A stretch of 64,000 bases of DNA. Source: JADFDG01 sp965232985. Lineage in GTDB: Bacteria; Pseudomonadota; Gammaproteobacteria; Pseudomonadales; JADFDG01. The DNA is taken from contig CBDDRC010000012.1 of assembly GCA_965232985.1 (NCBI GenBank), positions 124,001-188,000 on the forward strand, given 5' to 3'. This document shows, one piece after another, positions 17,375-26,097 of the stretch. The translations under genes and the position numbers were made by a program. The notes beneath the pieces were generated by a model. That model did no database searches and had not been told where the DNA came from. It saw only the letters and a list, made by a program, of their open reading frames with translations. How positions within the stretch are numbered: the stretch's first letter is position 1; each line of letters begins with the position of its first letter.

Positions 17375-18213
17375 TGCTGCTGGCGAGCTGGGTCGACGGA
17401 CAGCCGGCAGCGAGCCTGCCGGTCGACGACCGCGGGCTTGCCTACGGCGATGGACTGTTCGAAACCATCAGCGTGCGCAATGGGCGGATTGCGCTCATGG
17501 ACTTCCACCTGCAGCGCCTGCTGCGTGGTGTGGAAGCCTTGCATTTACTACCGATAGATATCGATGTTTTGTCGCTTGAGTTGCGCCGTTTTGTCAGTAC
17601 CCAGGCGGACATCGGGCGCATCGATTTTACCCTCAAGCTGTTGCTGACACGCGGCAGCGCCGGGCGGGGCTATCGTCCGTTGCCGGAGGCTGTCCCGCGT
17701 CGTCTTTTGCTCGCCTATACGCCAGCGGTATGGCCGGCCGCCAACGGTGAGGCAGGCATCGCTTTGTTTGAGTGTGCAACGCGGCTGGGTGTGAATCCGG
17801 CGCTCGCTGGTATCAAGCACTTGAATCGCCTCGAGCAGGTGCTCGCGCGTGCCGAATGGGATGACACTGCCTTTGCCGAAGGGCTGTTGCGTGATGTCGA
17901 TGGTCGCGTCATCGAAGGCACGATGAGCAATCTGTTTCTGGTTCATGACGGGCAATTGGTGACACCACGACTGCAACGTTGCGGTATTGCCGGAGTGATG
18001 CGCAGCTTTCTTGTTGCGCGGGCCTTGACGCTCGGGATTGGCGTGGTCGAGCGTGATGTGGTGCGCGAGGAGATCGATACTGCTGATGAGCTGTTTGTGT
18101 GCAACAGCAGTTTTGGCATCTGGCCGATACGTGCGTTGGGTGTGCGGCGCTGGACGCCCGGCCCGCTGACGCGTCGCCTGCAGGCCGAGGTTGCGCTGCT
18201 GTGGAGCCGCTGA
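17374..18213 (+). CDS. pabC: Aminodeoxychorismate lyase PabC
   Basis: PLP enzyme that splits 4-amino-4-deoxychorismate into p-aminobenzoate and pyruvate for folate. The 279-residue protein is a fold-type IV aminotransferase: DDRGLAYGDGLFET near the start, the PLP Lys148 in IKHLNRLEQ, and EGTMSNLFLV. ATG overlaps the fabF stop and follows GGAGG at 17364-17368. The fabF-pabC-mltG order is conserved in gammaproteobacteria. Confidence 0.93.
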   Translation: MLLASWVDGQPAASLPVDDRGLAYGDGLFETISVRNGRIALMDFHLQRLLRGVEALHLLPIDIDVLSLELRRFVSTQADIGRIDFTLKLLLTRGSAGRGYRPLPEAVPRRLLLAYTPAVWPAANGEAGIALFECATRLGVNPALAGIKHLNRLEQVLARAEWDDTAFAEGLLRDVDGRVIEGTMSNLFLVHDGQLVTPRLQRCGIAGVMRSFLVARALTLGIGVVERDVVREEIDTADELFVCNSSFGIWPIRALGVRRWTPGPLTRRLQAEVALLWSR

Positions 18214-19283
18214 CACCCACACGGCTTTCGCCATGGCGCTGGCTAGCTGTTGTTGTCGTTGTGCTGCTGGTAGGCATCGCGGCGGGTAGTTTCTATCTTC
18301 ACCGCGTGCTGTATCAGCCGTTGCTTGGCAGTGCCGATCCGCTGCTGGTCATCGTCAAGCCCGGCGATACACCGGGTCTGGTGTTGCAGCGACTGGAGAA
18401 AGACGGTCATCTTGTGCATAGCCGGGTGCTGCGCATCTGGACACGCTTTCAGGATCGTTCACGGCTGCATGCCGGGGAGTACGAAATTCCTGTCGGTGCG
18501 CCTGCTGTCGAGGTCATCTCAAGATTGCTTTCCGGCCGCACCGTACAGCGCAGTTTTGTCATTATCGAAGGCTGGAACATTCACCAGTTGCGGGTCGCGC
18601 TGGCACAGGAAACGCGCTTGCGCGATGAGACAGGCGCGTTGTCGGATGCTGCGTTGATGGCCAGGCTGGGCAAGCCCGGCCTGCATCCGGAAGGGCGCTT
18701 TGCGCCGGATACCTATTTCTTTTCGCCGCATTCGAGCAGTGATTTTGATTTGTTGCGCCGTGCATTCGTCGAGCAGGAGCGCAGGCTTGCTGCGGCATGG
18801 GCCGAGCGGGCGGCCGACTTGCCCTACCGCAATGCCGATGCGCTGCTGATAATGGCGTCGATTGTTGAAAAGGAAACGGGCCAGGCGAGCGAGCGGCCCG
18901 CGATTGCCGGGGTATTCGTGCGCCGGCTGAAAATCGGCATGCGCCTGCAAACCGACCCGACGGTGATCTACGGGCTGGGCGCAGCCTATGCGGGCAATAT
19001 CACCCGTGCGCACCTGCTGCAGCCGACACCCTGGAATACCTACGTGATCGATGGCCTGCCGCCGACGCCGATCGCCATGCCCGGCGATGCTGCACTCAGG
19101 GCCGCAGCACATCCTGCCGACGGCACGGCGCTCTATTTTGTTGGTCGTGGTGACGGCAGTCACCAGTTCTCCAGTACGTTCGAAGCCCACAACGCGGCGG
19201 TGCGTGAGTATCAGTTGCGGCGCCGCGTCGATTATCGTTCGGCACCGGCACCGGCACCGGCACCGGATCGAGTCGCGCCATGA
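18201..19283 (+). CDS. mltG: Endolytic murein transglycosylase MltG
   Basis: Inner-membrane enzyme that cleaves nascent glycan strands and sets their length. The product (360 residues from this start) has one transmembrane helix (WLAVVVVVLLVGIAAGSFYLH), a LysM-like region (VIVKPGDTPGLVLQRL), and the YceG domain with catalytic Glu223 in ASIVEKETG. The frame opens earlier inside pabC; GTG at 18201 is preferred because it puts the basic N-terminus right before the helix and follows GAGG, but a nearby start is possible. Its C-terminus is a short Ala-Pro repeat. It overlaps tmk by 4 bases. Confidence 0.9.
   Translation: MEPLTPTRLSPWRWLAVVVVVLLVGIAAGSFYLHRVLYQPLLGSADPLLVIVKPGDTPGLVLQRLEKDGHLVHSRVLRIWTRFQDRSRLHAGEYEIPVGAPAVEVISRLLSGRTVQRSFVIIEGWNIHQLRVALAQETRLRDETGALSDAALMARLGKPGLHPEGRFAPDTYFFSPHSSSDFDLLRRAFVEQERRLAAAWAERAADLPYRNADALLIMASIVEKETGQASERPAIAGVFVRRLKIGMRLQTDPTVIYGLGAAYAGNITRAHLLQPTPWNTYVIDGLPPTPIAMPGDAALRAAAHPADGTALYFVGRGDGSHQFSSTFEAHNAAVREYQLRRRVDYRSAPAPAPAPDRVAP
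19241..19266 (+). repeat. GGCACC hexanucleotide tandem repeat in mltG
   Basis: Just over four copies of GGCACC encode the Ala-Pro run near the MltG C-terminus. Being in-frame, copy-number slippage would change the tail length without frameshift. Confidence 0.8.
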
Positions 19284-19951
19284 CAACCAACGGCGCGGCC
19301 CGCGGCCGATTCATTTGCCTCGAAGGCATAGAGGGTGTCGGCAAGAGTACCAATCTGCGCTTTATTGCTGATCGTCTTGCCGCCGCCGGCATTGCTTTTA
19401 TCACCACCCGTGAGCCGGGCGGCACGCCGCTCGCCGAAGAAATTCGCCAGCTCATTGTGGTGCCCCGTGAGGAGCCGGTGGTGCAACAGACTGAGTTGCT
19501 GCTGATGTTCGCGGCTCGCGCGCAGCATGTGCAAACCGTGATTGAGCCGGCGCTCGCACGCGGCGACTGGGTGCTGTGCGATCGTTTCACCGATGCTACC
19601 TATGCCTATCAGGGCGGTGGCCGCGGGGTGCCACTGGCGGAGATTGCCTGGCTTGAACAGTATGTGCAGAACGGGCTGCGGCCGGATCGGGTTTTTTTGC
19701 TCGATGTCGATGTTGCCGTCGGGCTGGCGCGGGCAAAAGCGCGATCCGCTGCGGGTGATCGTTTCGAGCGCGAGCGCCTCGACTTCTTCGAGCGGGTGCG
19801 GGCGGTGTATCTGGCGCGGGCACAGGCACATCCGGAGCGCTATGGGGTCATTGATGCCGGCGCCCCACTGGCAGCCGTGCAGCACGCACTGGCCGTCGAA
19901 ATCGATGCATTCATTGCGGCAGGCCGTGAGGATCGGGCGCCACATGGTTAA
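19280..19951 (+). CDS. tmk: Thymidylate kinase
   Basis: Phosphorylates dTMP to dTDP. The 223-residue protein has the P-loop LEGIEGVGKST near residue 15, TREPGGTPLAEEIR, and the DRF motif (LCDRFTDATYAYQGGGR). The lid region RSAAGDRFERE is of the E. coli type. ATG lies within the mltG stop overlap; holB follows 20 bases later. Confidence 0.96.
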   Translation: MTTNGAARGRFICLEGIEGVGKSTNLRFIADRLAAAGIAFITTREPGGTPLAEEIRQLIVVPREEPVVQQTELLLMFAARAQHVQTVIEPALARGDWVLCDRFTDATYAYQGGGRGVPLAEIAWLEQYVQNGLRPDRVFLLDVDVAVGLARAKARSAAGDRFERERLDFFERVRAVYLARAQAHPERYGVIDAGAPLAAVQHALAVEIDAFIAAGREDRAPHG

Positions 19952-19971
19952 TGGCATGGTAGTTGCGCGTC

Positions 19972-21051
19972 ATGGCTGAGCAGCCTGGCAGCGGGATCGC
20001 CACTGTCTGCCCATGGCATCGCGTGGCCTGGGCATCATTGCAGGCGCGGCACGCAGCGCATGCCTTGCCGCATGCATTGCTGCTGACTGGCGAGGCGGGC
20101 ACGGGTAAACGCCGCTTCGCCGATGCCTGCGCCGCCTGGCTGCTGTGTTCGGCACCGGTTGCCGGGCTGGCCTGTGGGCGCTGCAAATCCTGCCTGCTGG
20201 TGGCGGCCGGCTCACACCCCGATCACCTGCTGGTGGTACCGGAGGCGATGCGCGCCGATGCCGATCCCGGGCCGGATCCGGAGTCCGGCAGTCGCAAACG
20301 CAAGCCCAGCCGCGACATTCGTGTCGATGAAGTGCGTGAGCTTATCGGCTTTGCCAGCCGTACTGCCCAGTTCGGTGGCCGCCGGGTGATCGTCATTGAT
20401 CCAGCGCAGGCGATGAACATGAACGCTGCGAACGCCTTGCTCAAAACGCTGGAGGAACCCGGCGCGGGCATGCTGCTGTTGTTGGTATCGGACGCGCCGG
20501 CGATGTTGGCCGCCACCGTGCGCTCACGCTGCCAGCAGATCAGGCTGCCCGCGCCGACCCGCGCCGAGGCGCTGGCGTGGCTGGCACCGCTGGTCGGTGG
20601 CGAGGCAAAGGCAACAACATTGCTCGGCGCAGCAGTGACGCCGATGCGGGCGCTGGCCTTGCGCGATGGTGCGGAAGATTGGGTCGCCCAACGTCCCGTA
20701 TTGGGGAAGTTGTTGGTGGACGTACTGTGTGGCACTGCATCCGCAGTGCGGTTCGCCGAAATGGCGGCGAAGGCTCCTGAGGCGCTGCTGATGGACTGGC
20801 TGCCGACGCTGCTGGCTGATGCTGTGCGGCTTGCCGAAGGGGTACCGGCGGCGCGCCTGCGCAATGGCGATCTTGCTGCTGATCTGCGGCGCGTGGTTGA
20901 TGCGCGGACGACGCAGCCGCTATTCTTGCTCGGCGACGACCTGTCGCGACTGCGCCAGCAGTTCCATGCAGGGGCGGGCTTGAGCCGGCCCTTGCTGTGG
21001 GAAGAAGTCATGCTTCGCTGGTCACCAAGGCCCAGGAGCGGGCGCCCATAA
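19972..21051 (+). CDS. holB: DNA polymerase III delta' subunit
   Basis: Clamp-loader subunit of the replicative polymerase. The 359-residue protein starts near PWHRVAWASL, has the AAA+ P-loop-like LTGEAGTGKRRFAD, zinc-binding cysteines (CGRCKSC), and the sensor region ALLKTLEEPG. The ATG at 19972 is preferred over the in-frame TTG at 19963. The tmk-holB-pilZ-tatD order is as in Pseudomonas. Confidence 0.93.
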   Translation: MAEQPGSGIATVCPWHRVAWASLQARHAAHALPHALLLTGEAGTGKRRFADACAAWLLCSAPVAGLACGRCKSCLLVAAGSHPDHLLVVPEAMRADADPGPDPESGSRKRKPSRDIRVDEVRELIGFASRTAQFGGRRVIVIDPAQAMNMNAANALLKTLEEPGAGMLLLLVSDAPAMLAATVRSRCQQIRLPAPTRAEALAWLAPLVGGEAKATTLLGAAVTPMRALALRDGAEDWVAQRPVLGKLLVDVLCGTASAVRFAEMAAKAPEALLMDWLPTLLADAVRLAEGVPAARLRNGDLAADLRRVVDARTTQPLFLLGDDLSRLRQQFHAGAGLSRPLLWEEVMLRWSPRPRSGRP

Positions 21052-21082
21052 CGCGGCACACAGAAGGCGGGCAATAAACCAG

Positions 21083-21445
21083 ATGAATAGTCCGAAACTC
21101 CCTGCGGGTCCTGGCAAGAGCGGCATTCTCTCGCTGACCATCAAGGACAAGGCCGTGCTGTACGCGGCCTATATGCCCTTCATCCGCAATGGCGGCCTGT
21201 TTCTTCCTACCAGTAAACCCTACAAGCTCGGCGATGAGGTGTTCATTCTGCTGAGCCTGATGGAAGAGAGTGACAAACTGCCGGTGGCCGGCAAGGTCGT
21301 CTGGATTACGCCGCGTGGTGCCGGCGGCAATCGCGCTGCCGGCATCGGCATCCAGTTCAACGATCAGGACGATACTGCGCGCAAGAAAATCGAGACCTAT
21401 CTGGCCGGCGCCGAAAAATCGGATCGCCCGACACACACCATGTGA
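21083..21445 (+). CDS. pilZ: Type IV pilus assembly protein PilZ
   Basis: Single PilZ-domain protein of 120 residues, required for type IV pilus assembly in Pseudomonas and Xanthomonas. It lacks the N-terminal RxxxR of c-di-GMP-binding PilZ domains and has the orthodox PilZ stretch FIRNGGLFLPTxKPYKLGDEVFILLSL. Location between holB and tatD is the conserved pilZ position. It is followed by an intrinsic terminator. Confidence 0.93.
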   Translation: MNSPKLPAGPGKSGILSLTIKDKAVLYAAYMPFIRNGGLFLPTSKPYKLGDEVFILLSLMEESDKLPVAGKVVWITPRGAGGNRAAGIGIQFNDQDDTARKKIETYLAGAEKSDRPTHTM

Positions 21446-21468
21446 GCTGTTCCTGACGTGGATTGTGG

Positions 21469-21500
21469 AAGCCATGAATTGATAGGTTCATGGCTTTTTT
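21469..21500 (+). terminator. Intrinsic terminator after pilZ
   Basis: AAGCCATGAA (21469-21478), 8-base loop, TTCATGGCTT and four further T (to 21500). It ends the long fab-to-pilZ transcription unit. Confidence 0.9.
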
Positions 21501-21569
21501 GTTGGGGCGGCTTTTTGAAGCGATTGTTTGAGACATTTGTTCGCACCGATAATTTTCTGAGCGGCCAGC

Positions 21570-22370
21570 ATGATCGTCGATTCACACTGTCATCTCGACC
21601 GGCTTGAGCTCACGCCTTATGGCGGCGAGCTGTCGGGTGCGCTCGACGCGGCCCGGGCTGCCGGTATCGGCGCGATGCTCAACGTCAATATCGATCTTGA
21701 ACATGAGGCCGACGTGCGCGCGATTGCCGAAGCACATGCGGATGTGTTTTTTTCGGTAGGCGTGCATCCGTCGGAGCAGGGTGGCGAGGAGCCGACCCTG
21801 GAGCGCTTGCTGGCGCTGGCCGCACACCCGAAATGCGTGGCAATTGGTGAAACCGGCCTCGATTACCACTGGTGCAAGGGCGACACCGAATGGCAGCGCG
21901 AACGGTTTCGCGTGCACATCCGGGCGGCGCGGGCCTGCGGCAAGCCACTGATTGTCCATACCCGTGAAGCGCGTGCCGATACCATCCGCATCCTTGCTGA
22001 GGAAAACGCACAACAGGCCGGCGGCATCATGCACTGCTTTACCGAGGATATCGCTACCGCCGAAGCGGCGCTCGCACTCGGGATGCACATCTCCTTCTCG
22101 GGCATCGTGACCTTTCGCAATGCCGAGGCGTTGCGTGCCGTGGCGCGCGCCGTGCCGCTGGAGCGGATACTCGTTGAGACCGATTCACCCTACCTGGCGC
22201 CCGCGCCGCATCGCGGCAAGCCGAACGAGCCGCGCTATGTGGCGGACGTGTGTGCATTCATCGCGCAGTTGCGCGGGGTGAGTATCGAAGAGATGGCCCG
22301 CATCACAACCGACAATTTTTTCCGGCTTTTTCCAACAATTCCATTGCCCGGTTCAACTGCACGTCGGTAA
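21570..22370 (+). CDS. tatD: TatD-family metal-dependent hydrolase
   Basis: TIM-barrel hydrolase/3'-5' DNase of 266 residues. Metal ligands are visible in IVDSHCHLD at the start, IGETGLDYHW (Glu and His), PLIVHTREA, GGIMHCFTED and ETDSPYLAP. Downstream of pilZ as in Pseudomonas. The last 68 bases overlap the 3' end of a convergent aminotransferase gene, so its C-terminal residues (FRLFPTIPLPGSTARR) are encoded in shared DNA. Confidence 0.92.
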   Translation: MIVDSHCHLDRLELTPYGGELSGALDAARAAGIGAMLNVNIDLEHEADVRAIAEAHADVFFSVGVHPSEQGGEEPTLERLLALAAHPKCVAIGETGLDYHWCKGDTEWQRERFRVHIRAARACGKPLIVHTREARADTIRILAEENAQQAGGIMHCFTEDIATAEAALALGMHISFSGIVTFRNAEALRAVARAVPLERILVETDSPYLAPAPHRGKPNEPRYVADVCAFIAQLRGVSIEEMARITTDNFFRLFPTIPLPGSTARR

Positions 22371-23448
22371 GCCAGAAATGCGGTGAGAGGCGAATGCCGC
22401 CACCACGTTCGGCGCAGATCACCCCATCGTCTTTGAGGCAGCGGAATATTGCGGCGTGCGCGCCACTGGCATGGCGGGCCGTAATAATGCCGCTGCAGAA
22501 CTTTTCTTCGCGGCGCGAGATCAGCGACCAGCCGGGCAGGGCGGCGATGCCGCGTGCCAGATACCCGGTGTTGGCCAGCACCTGCGCTTCGACGCACGCC
22601 ATGCCGATCTCTTCGAGCAGCGACAGTGACGCCGACAGGGCGTGAATGCCGAGCATGTTCGGGCTGCCGCACTCGAAGCGGCGCGCGGACTTTGCCGGTG
22701 TCCAGTCGGTGCGATTGTAATCGCCGGCGTGTTCGGCCATGTGCCAGCCGTATTGTGTCAACGTGAGCGCGTCGCGGGCTTTGGGGGTTGCATAGAAGAG
22801 GGCAACGCCTTCCGGGCCGAGCAGCCACTTGTGGCCATCGGCAATGGCGAAGTCGGCGTGGCTTGCCTGCACGTCGAAGCGCAACGCACCAACCTGCTGT
22901 ATGGCATCCACACAGAACAGCGTGCCGTTGGCGCGGCATGCCGCACCCAAGCGGGGCAGATCCAGACGCAGCCCGGTGGCAAACTGCACGGCGCTGATGG
23001 CGAGCACCCGCGTGCGCGCATCCAGTTGCGCAATCAGTGCGGCTTCCGGGTCTTCGTCAGCCAGCGATACGCATCGCGTGACAACGCCCCGCCCCGCGAG
23101 CGCTTCCCAGGCCATGCGATTGGAGGGGAATTCCTGATCGCTGATGACGACGTTGTCGCCGGACTGCCAACTGAGCCCGGCGGCAACCAGGGAGATGCCT
23201 TCGGAGGTATTTTTCAGCAGGGCGATATCGTCGCCCGATGGCGCGTTGATAAGCCCCCGCAACTGCTCGCGCAAGCGTTTTTCAACCTGCATCCACGCCG
23301 GGTAGTGAGCAGCGCCATAGCGGAGGTTTTCAGCAGCGAACTTACGCACTGCCTCTGCGGTTCGAGCCGGCCAGGGCGCAACCCCGGCATGATTGAGATA
23401 GATGATGCCGGGGTCGAGAGGAAATTCGGTGGCGCAGGAGAGGACCAT
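22303..23448 (-). CDS. Class V aminotransferase (cysteine desulfurase/kynureninase-like)
   Basis: PLP enzyme of 381 residues in the class V aminotransferase family. It has IYLNHAGVAPWP, the glycine/threonine-rich NTSEGISLVA, CVDAIQQVGAL and the PLP-binding Lys207 in ADGHKWLLGPEG. No clear desulfurase Cys loop like that of SufS was identified, so substrate is open. The 3' end runs 68 bases into tatD on the other strand. It is divergent from the TetR gene, which might regulate it. Confidence 0.8.
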   Translation of the reverse strand: MVLSCATEFPLDPGIIYLNHAGVAPWPARTAEAVRKFAAENLRYGAAHYPAWMQVEKRLREQLRGLINAPSGDDIALLKNTSEGISLVAAGLSWQSGDNVVISDQEFPSNRMAWEALAGRGVVTRCVSLADEDPEAALIAQLDARTRVLAISAVQFATGLRLDLPRLGAACRANGTLFCVDAIQQVGALRFDVQASHADFAIADGHKWLLGPEGVALFYATPKARDALTLTQYGWHMAEHAGDYNRTDWTPAKSARRFECGSPNMLGIHALSASLSLLEEIGMACVEAQVLANTGYLARGIAALPGWSLISRREEKFCSGIITARHASGAHAAIFRCLKDDGVICAERGGGIRLSPHFWLTDVQLNRAMELLEKAGKNCRL

Positions 23449-23464
23449 AGTGGCGGACAGGTAC

Positions 23465-23491
23465 TTGTTGGCGGCGGCGGGTGATTATAAT
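23465..23491 (+). promoter_or_regulatory. Promoter upstream of the TetR gene
   Basis: A perfect TATAAT (23486-23491) with TTGTTG 15 bases upstream (23465-23470); the spacer is short. Predicted start lies just before the AGGAG ribosome site of the TetR gene. Confidence 0.5.
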
Positions 23492-23514
23492 GCGGGCCGG
23501 GTAGCAGGAGCCTG

Positions 23515-24162
23515 ATGGTCATGGCGGATCTCGAGAAAGCGGGCCAGAAGGCGCGCGAGTTCAAGCAGCGGGAGACGGAAGTCCTGCAGGCGGCGCTCGA
23601 GTTGTTTCTGAGCTTGGGTGAGGATCGGGTGACGGTCGAGATGATTGCCGAAAAGGTCGGTATCGGCAAAGGTACGATCTACAAGCACTTCGAAACCAAG
23701 GACGAAATCTACCTGTTGCTCATGATCTGCTACGAGGAGGAGATGGCGCAGATGTTCCAGCGCATCGAAGATACCCCGGAGCGTAAAGAGCAGCTGGCCA
23801 AAGAGTTCTTTCTGTTTCGCATCAAGGATCCGAAGCGCTACATGCTGTTTGATCGCCTCGAACAGAAGCTCGTAGCGGCGCGTGCGGTGCCGGAAATGCT
23901 GGAGCGTCTGCATCGCATCCGTGCATCGAACGCCGAGAAACTCACCCACATCATCAGTGCCCGCATCAAGGAGGGCCTGCTCGAGGATGTGCCGCCGTAT
24001 TTCCACGTCTGCTCCGCCTGGGCCCTTGCGCATGGTGCCGTTGCGCTGATGCAGTCACAGTTCTACAACCAGGTCATTGAAGACAAGGAAGGCTTTCTCG
24101 ATTTCCTGCTGCAGACTGGCATCCGCATGGGTAATCGTGGCCAGTACCACAAGAAAAAGTGA
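23515..24162 (+). CDS. TetR-family transcriptional regulator
   Basis: DNA-binding regulator of 215 residues. The N-terminal helix-turn-helix domain is clear (VLQAALELFLSLGEDRVTVEMIAEKVGIGKGTIYKHFETKDEIYLLL split over residues 25-70); the C-terminal ligand domain is not assignable. Two ATGs (23515, 23521) lie behind AGGAG; the first is used here but the second has more usual spacing. The stop overlaps the DUF1285 start, so both are co-expressed. Targets unknown. Confidence 0.87.
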   Translation: MVMADLEKAGQKAREFKQRETEVLQAALELFLSLGEDRVTVEMIAEKVGIGKGTIYKHFETKDEIYLLLMICYEEEMAQMFQRIEDTPERKEQLAKEFFLFRIKDPKRYMLFDRLEQKLVAARAVPEMLERLHRIRASNAEKLTHIISARIKEGLLEDVPPYFHVCSAWALAHGAVALMQSQFYNQVIEDKEGFLDFLLQTGIRMGNRGQYHKKK

Positions 24163-24719
24163 TGGCCGGCAAACTGTTCGCCCAGGTTGAATCACTGCTG
24201 CAGAGTGGCGGCAGTAAATTGCCGCCTGTGCAGTCTTGGCACCCGCCATTTTCCGGTGACATCGATATCCATATTGCCCGCGACGGCAACTGGTACCACG
24301 AAGGCGCGCCCATGACGCGTGCGGCCATCGTGCGCCTGTTCGCCTCCATCCTGCGGCGCGAGGGCGACGAGTATTTTCTGGTTACGCCGGTCGAGAAGTG
24401 GCGCATCAGGGTCGAAGATGTGCCGTTCATTGCCGTGGATGTCGAGGCAATGGGGGAGGGCGTGGACGCCGAGCTCGTGTTCCGTACCAACGTTGGCGAT
24501 CTGGTGCATGCCAATGCGCTGCATCCGTTGCGGGTGCAGACCGATCCGGTCAGTGGCGCGCCGTCGCCTTACGTGATGGTCCGTCATGGTCTTGAGGCGC
24601 GGATTGCCCGCAGCGTTTTTTATCGATTGGTAGAGAGTGCGGAAGCGGTTGGCGCTGACGAGGGCACCTTGTATGGAGTTCACAGCGGCGGCCTGTTTCA
24701 TCCTTTGGGCGCAGGTTGA
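24162..24719 (+). CDS. DUF1285-domain protein
   Basis: Uncharacterised protein of 185 residues, recognised as DUF1285 by the pattern PPVQSWHPPFSGDIDIHIARDGxW, followed by GAPMTRxAIVRLFASILRRE and YFLVTPVEKWRIRVEDVPF. No catalytic motif and no signal peptide seen. ATG at 24162 overlaps the TetR stop; a GTG three bases earlier is possible. Its last 22 bases overlap the convergent cyclase gene. A TetR-DUF1285 pair next to etf genes resembles Pseudomonas order. Confidence 0.8.
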   Translation: MAGKLFAQVESLLQSGGSKLPPVQSWHPPFSGDIDIHIARDGNWYHEGAPMTRAAIVRLFASILRREGDEYFLVTPVEKWRIRVEDVPFIAVDVEAMGEGVDAELVFRTNVGDLVHANALHPLRVQTDPVSGAPSPYVMVRHGLEARIARSVFYRLVESAEAVGADEGTLYGVHSGGLFHPLGAG

Positions 24720-25984
24720 GCGCCCGTCAACCACCATGTCTGCATCTCGCCCTTGCCCTTGATGTATACCGGGCCGCGGGGTTCGCAGCTGAAATCTTCG
24801 CCGAGTCGCGCTTTCGTTTCCGCACCCAACTGAATGCGACCGGGCTCGCCGTGCGATTCCATGCGGCTCGCAGTATTCACCGTGTCGCCCCACACGTCGT
24901 AGCTGAAGCGCAGCGCGCCGATCACGCCGGCGATCACCGGGCCGGTGTGCATGCCCACGCGCAGATTGACATCGATGCTGGTTTCCTTGCGCAGCGTGCG
25001 CACGTCGTCGAGCAGTGCGAGCGCCAGCCGGGCGATCACCTGTGCGTGGTCGGCGCGGGCATTGGGTGCTCCTGAAATAACCATGTATGCATCGCCAATG
25101 GTCTTGATCTTCTCGGCGCCAGCGGCAGTGACCCTGGCGTCGAAGCGTGAAAATATTTTCTCCAGCAGCGACACGACGACTTCCGGTTCCTGCTGTGCGG
25201 CCCAGGGCGTGAAGCCGGCGATATCGGCGAACAACACTGTCACTTCCGGGTGACGGTTGGCGATCATGCGGTCGCCGGCCCGCAGTTCGTCGGCGATTTT
25301 GCGCGGTAACACGGCATACAGCAGGCGATCGGACGATTCGCGGGCGCCGATGAGTTCCATTTCGCTGCGCAACACTTCGCGTTCGAAGACGCCGAGGATC
25401 AGCAGCACGCTGGCCAGCGCCAGCAACGCGTTGCCGATGCGGGCGCCGGCCAGCAGCCAGTCCGGCATGCTGGAGAAATCGACGTGGGATGCGCCGGCGA
25501 AGCCCAGGCCATAGATCAGCGTCAGTATCGGCACGCCGACGAACAGGGCTTGTTGTCGGGGTTCTTCGGCGGTGTATAGCACGCGGGCCAGTGCCGCAGT
25601 CACCAGCGTAAATGCGGCAACATTGAGTGCCGAGCCGGAGAGCCAGAGCAGGGCAGCAATCTGGAATTCCAGTGTAACCATCAATAACAGGCGCGCGGCA
25701 TGATGCTTGTCCAGCGCTGCCATCCACATGCCGAGAGTAAAGAAAACGGCACAGCCAGTATTGACGATGATGACCGGCAAGGTGCCCTGTGGATCAAGCG
25801 TCAGCGAAATAATGATGTAGGGCAGGGTGAGGATGGCCGCCACGCCCAGTGCGTAGCGCGCCAGCCTGGCCCGGCGGACATGCGAGGTTTCGGTAGATCG
25901 TGGCGGTGCCCTGAAGAGCTCCAGCCAGAACTCGCGGTCGGGTCGGCGCAGGTACTGGCGCAGGTCGATGGGTTTGCGGGCCAT
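24698..25984 (-). CDS. Class III adenylate/guanylate cyclase, membrane-anchored
   Basis: The 428-residue protein has an N-terminal region with about six transmembrane helices (residues ~40-210) and a C-terminal class III cyclase catalytic domain: VTVLFADIAGFTPWA with the metal-binding Asp, KTIGDAYMVISGAP, and VNTASRMESHG with the transition-state Asn/Arg. It should make cAMP, but base specificity was not resolved. ATG at 25984 is chosen (MARKPIDLRQYL); the frame opens at a TTG at 26017. No strong ribosome site. Its end overlaps the DUF1285 gene. Confidence 0.87.
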   Translation of the reverse strand: MARKPIDLRQYLRRPDREFWLELFRAPPRSTETSHVRRARLARYALGVAAILTLPYIIISLTLDPQGTLPVIIVNTGCAVFFTLGMWMAALDKHHAARLLLMVTLEFQIAALLWLSGSALNVAAFTLVTAALARVLYTAEEPRQQALFVGVPILTLIYGLGFAGASHVDFSSMPDWLLAGARIGNALLALASVLLILGVFEREVLRSEMELIGARESSDRLLYAVLPRKIADELRAGDRMIANRHPEVTVLFADIAGFTPWAAQQEPEVVVSLLEKIFSRFDARVTAAGAEKIKTIGDAYMVISGAPNARADHAQVIARLALALLDDVRTLRKETSIDVNLRVGMHTGPVIAGVIGALRFSYDVWGDTVNTASRMESHGEPGRIQLGAETKARLGEDFSCEPRGPVYIKGKGEMQTWWLTGAQPAPKG

Positions 25985-26032
25985 GGTTGTTGCTTTGGGC
26001 ACGGTAGGGTTGGGCAACCATAGCAGGAAAAG

Positions 26033-26060
26033 AAAAAGGCGCTGTTGTCAGCGCCTTTTT
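26033..26060. terminator. Intrinsic terminator downstream of etfD
   Basis: AAAAAGGCGCTG (26033-26044), loop TTGT, CAGCGCC followed by five T (to 26060). Symmetrical, so active for minus-strand etfD transcripts and possibly both ways. Confidence 0.88.
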
Positions 26061-26097
26061 CTGTGCGGATGTGCCGGTTTCCGTCCGACCCGGCGGC

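Noticed and set aside
24192..25727. 511-codon minus-strand frame over the DUF1285 and cyclase genes
   Set aside because: Same strand but wrong frame relative to the well-supported cyclase; Arg-rich with no motifs.
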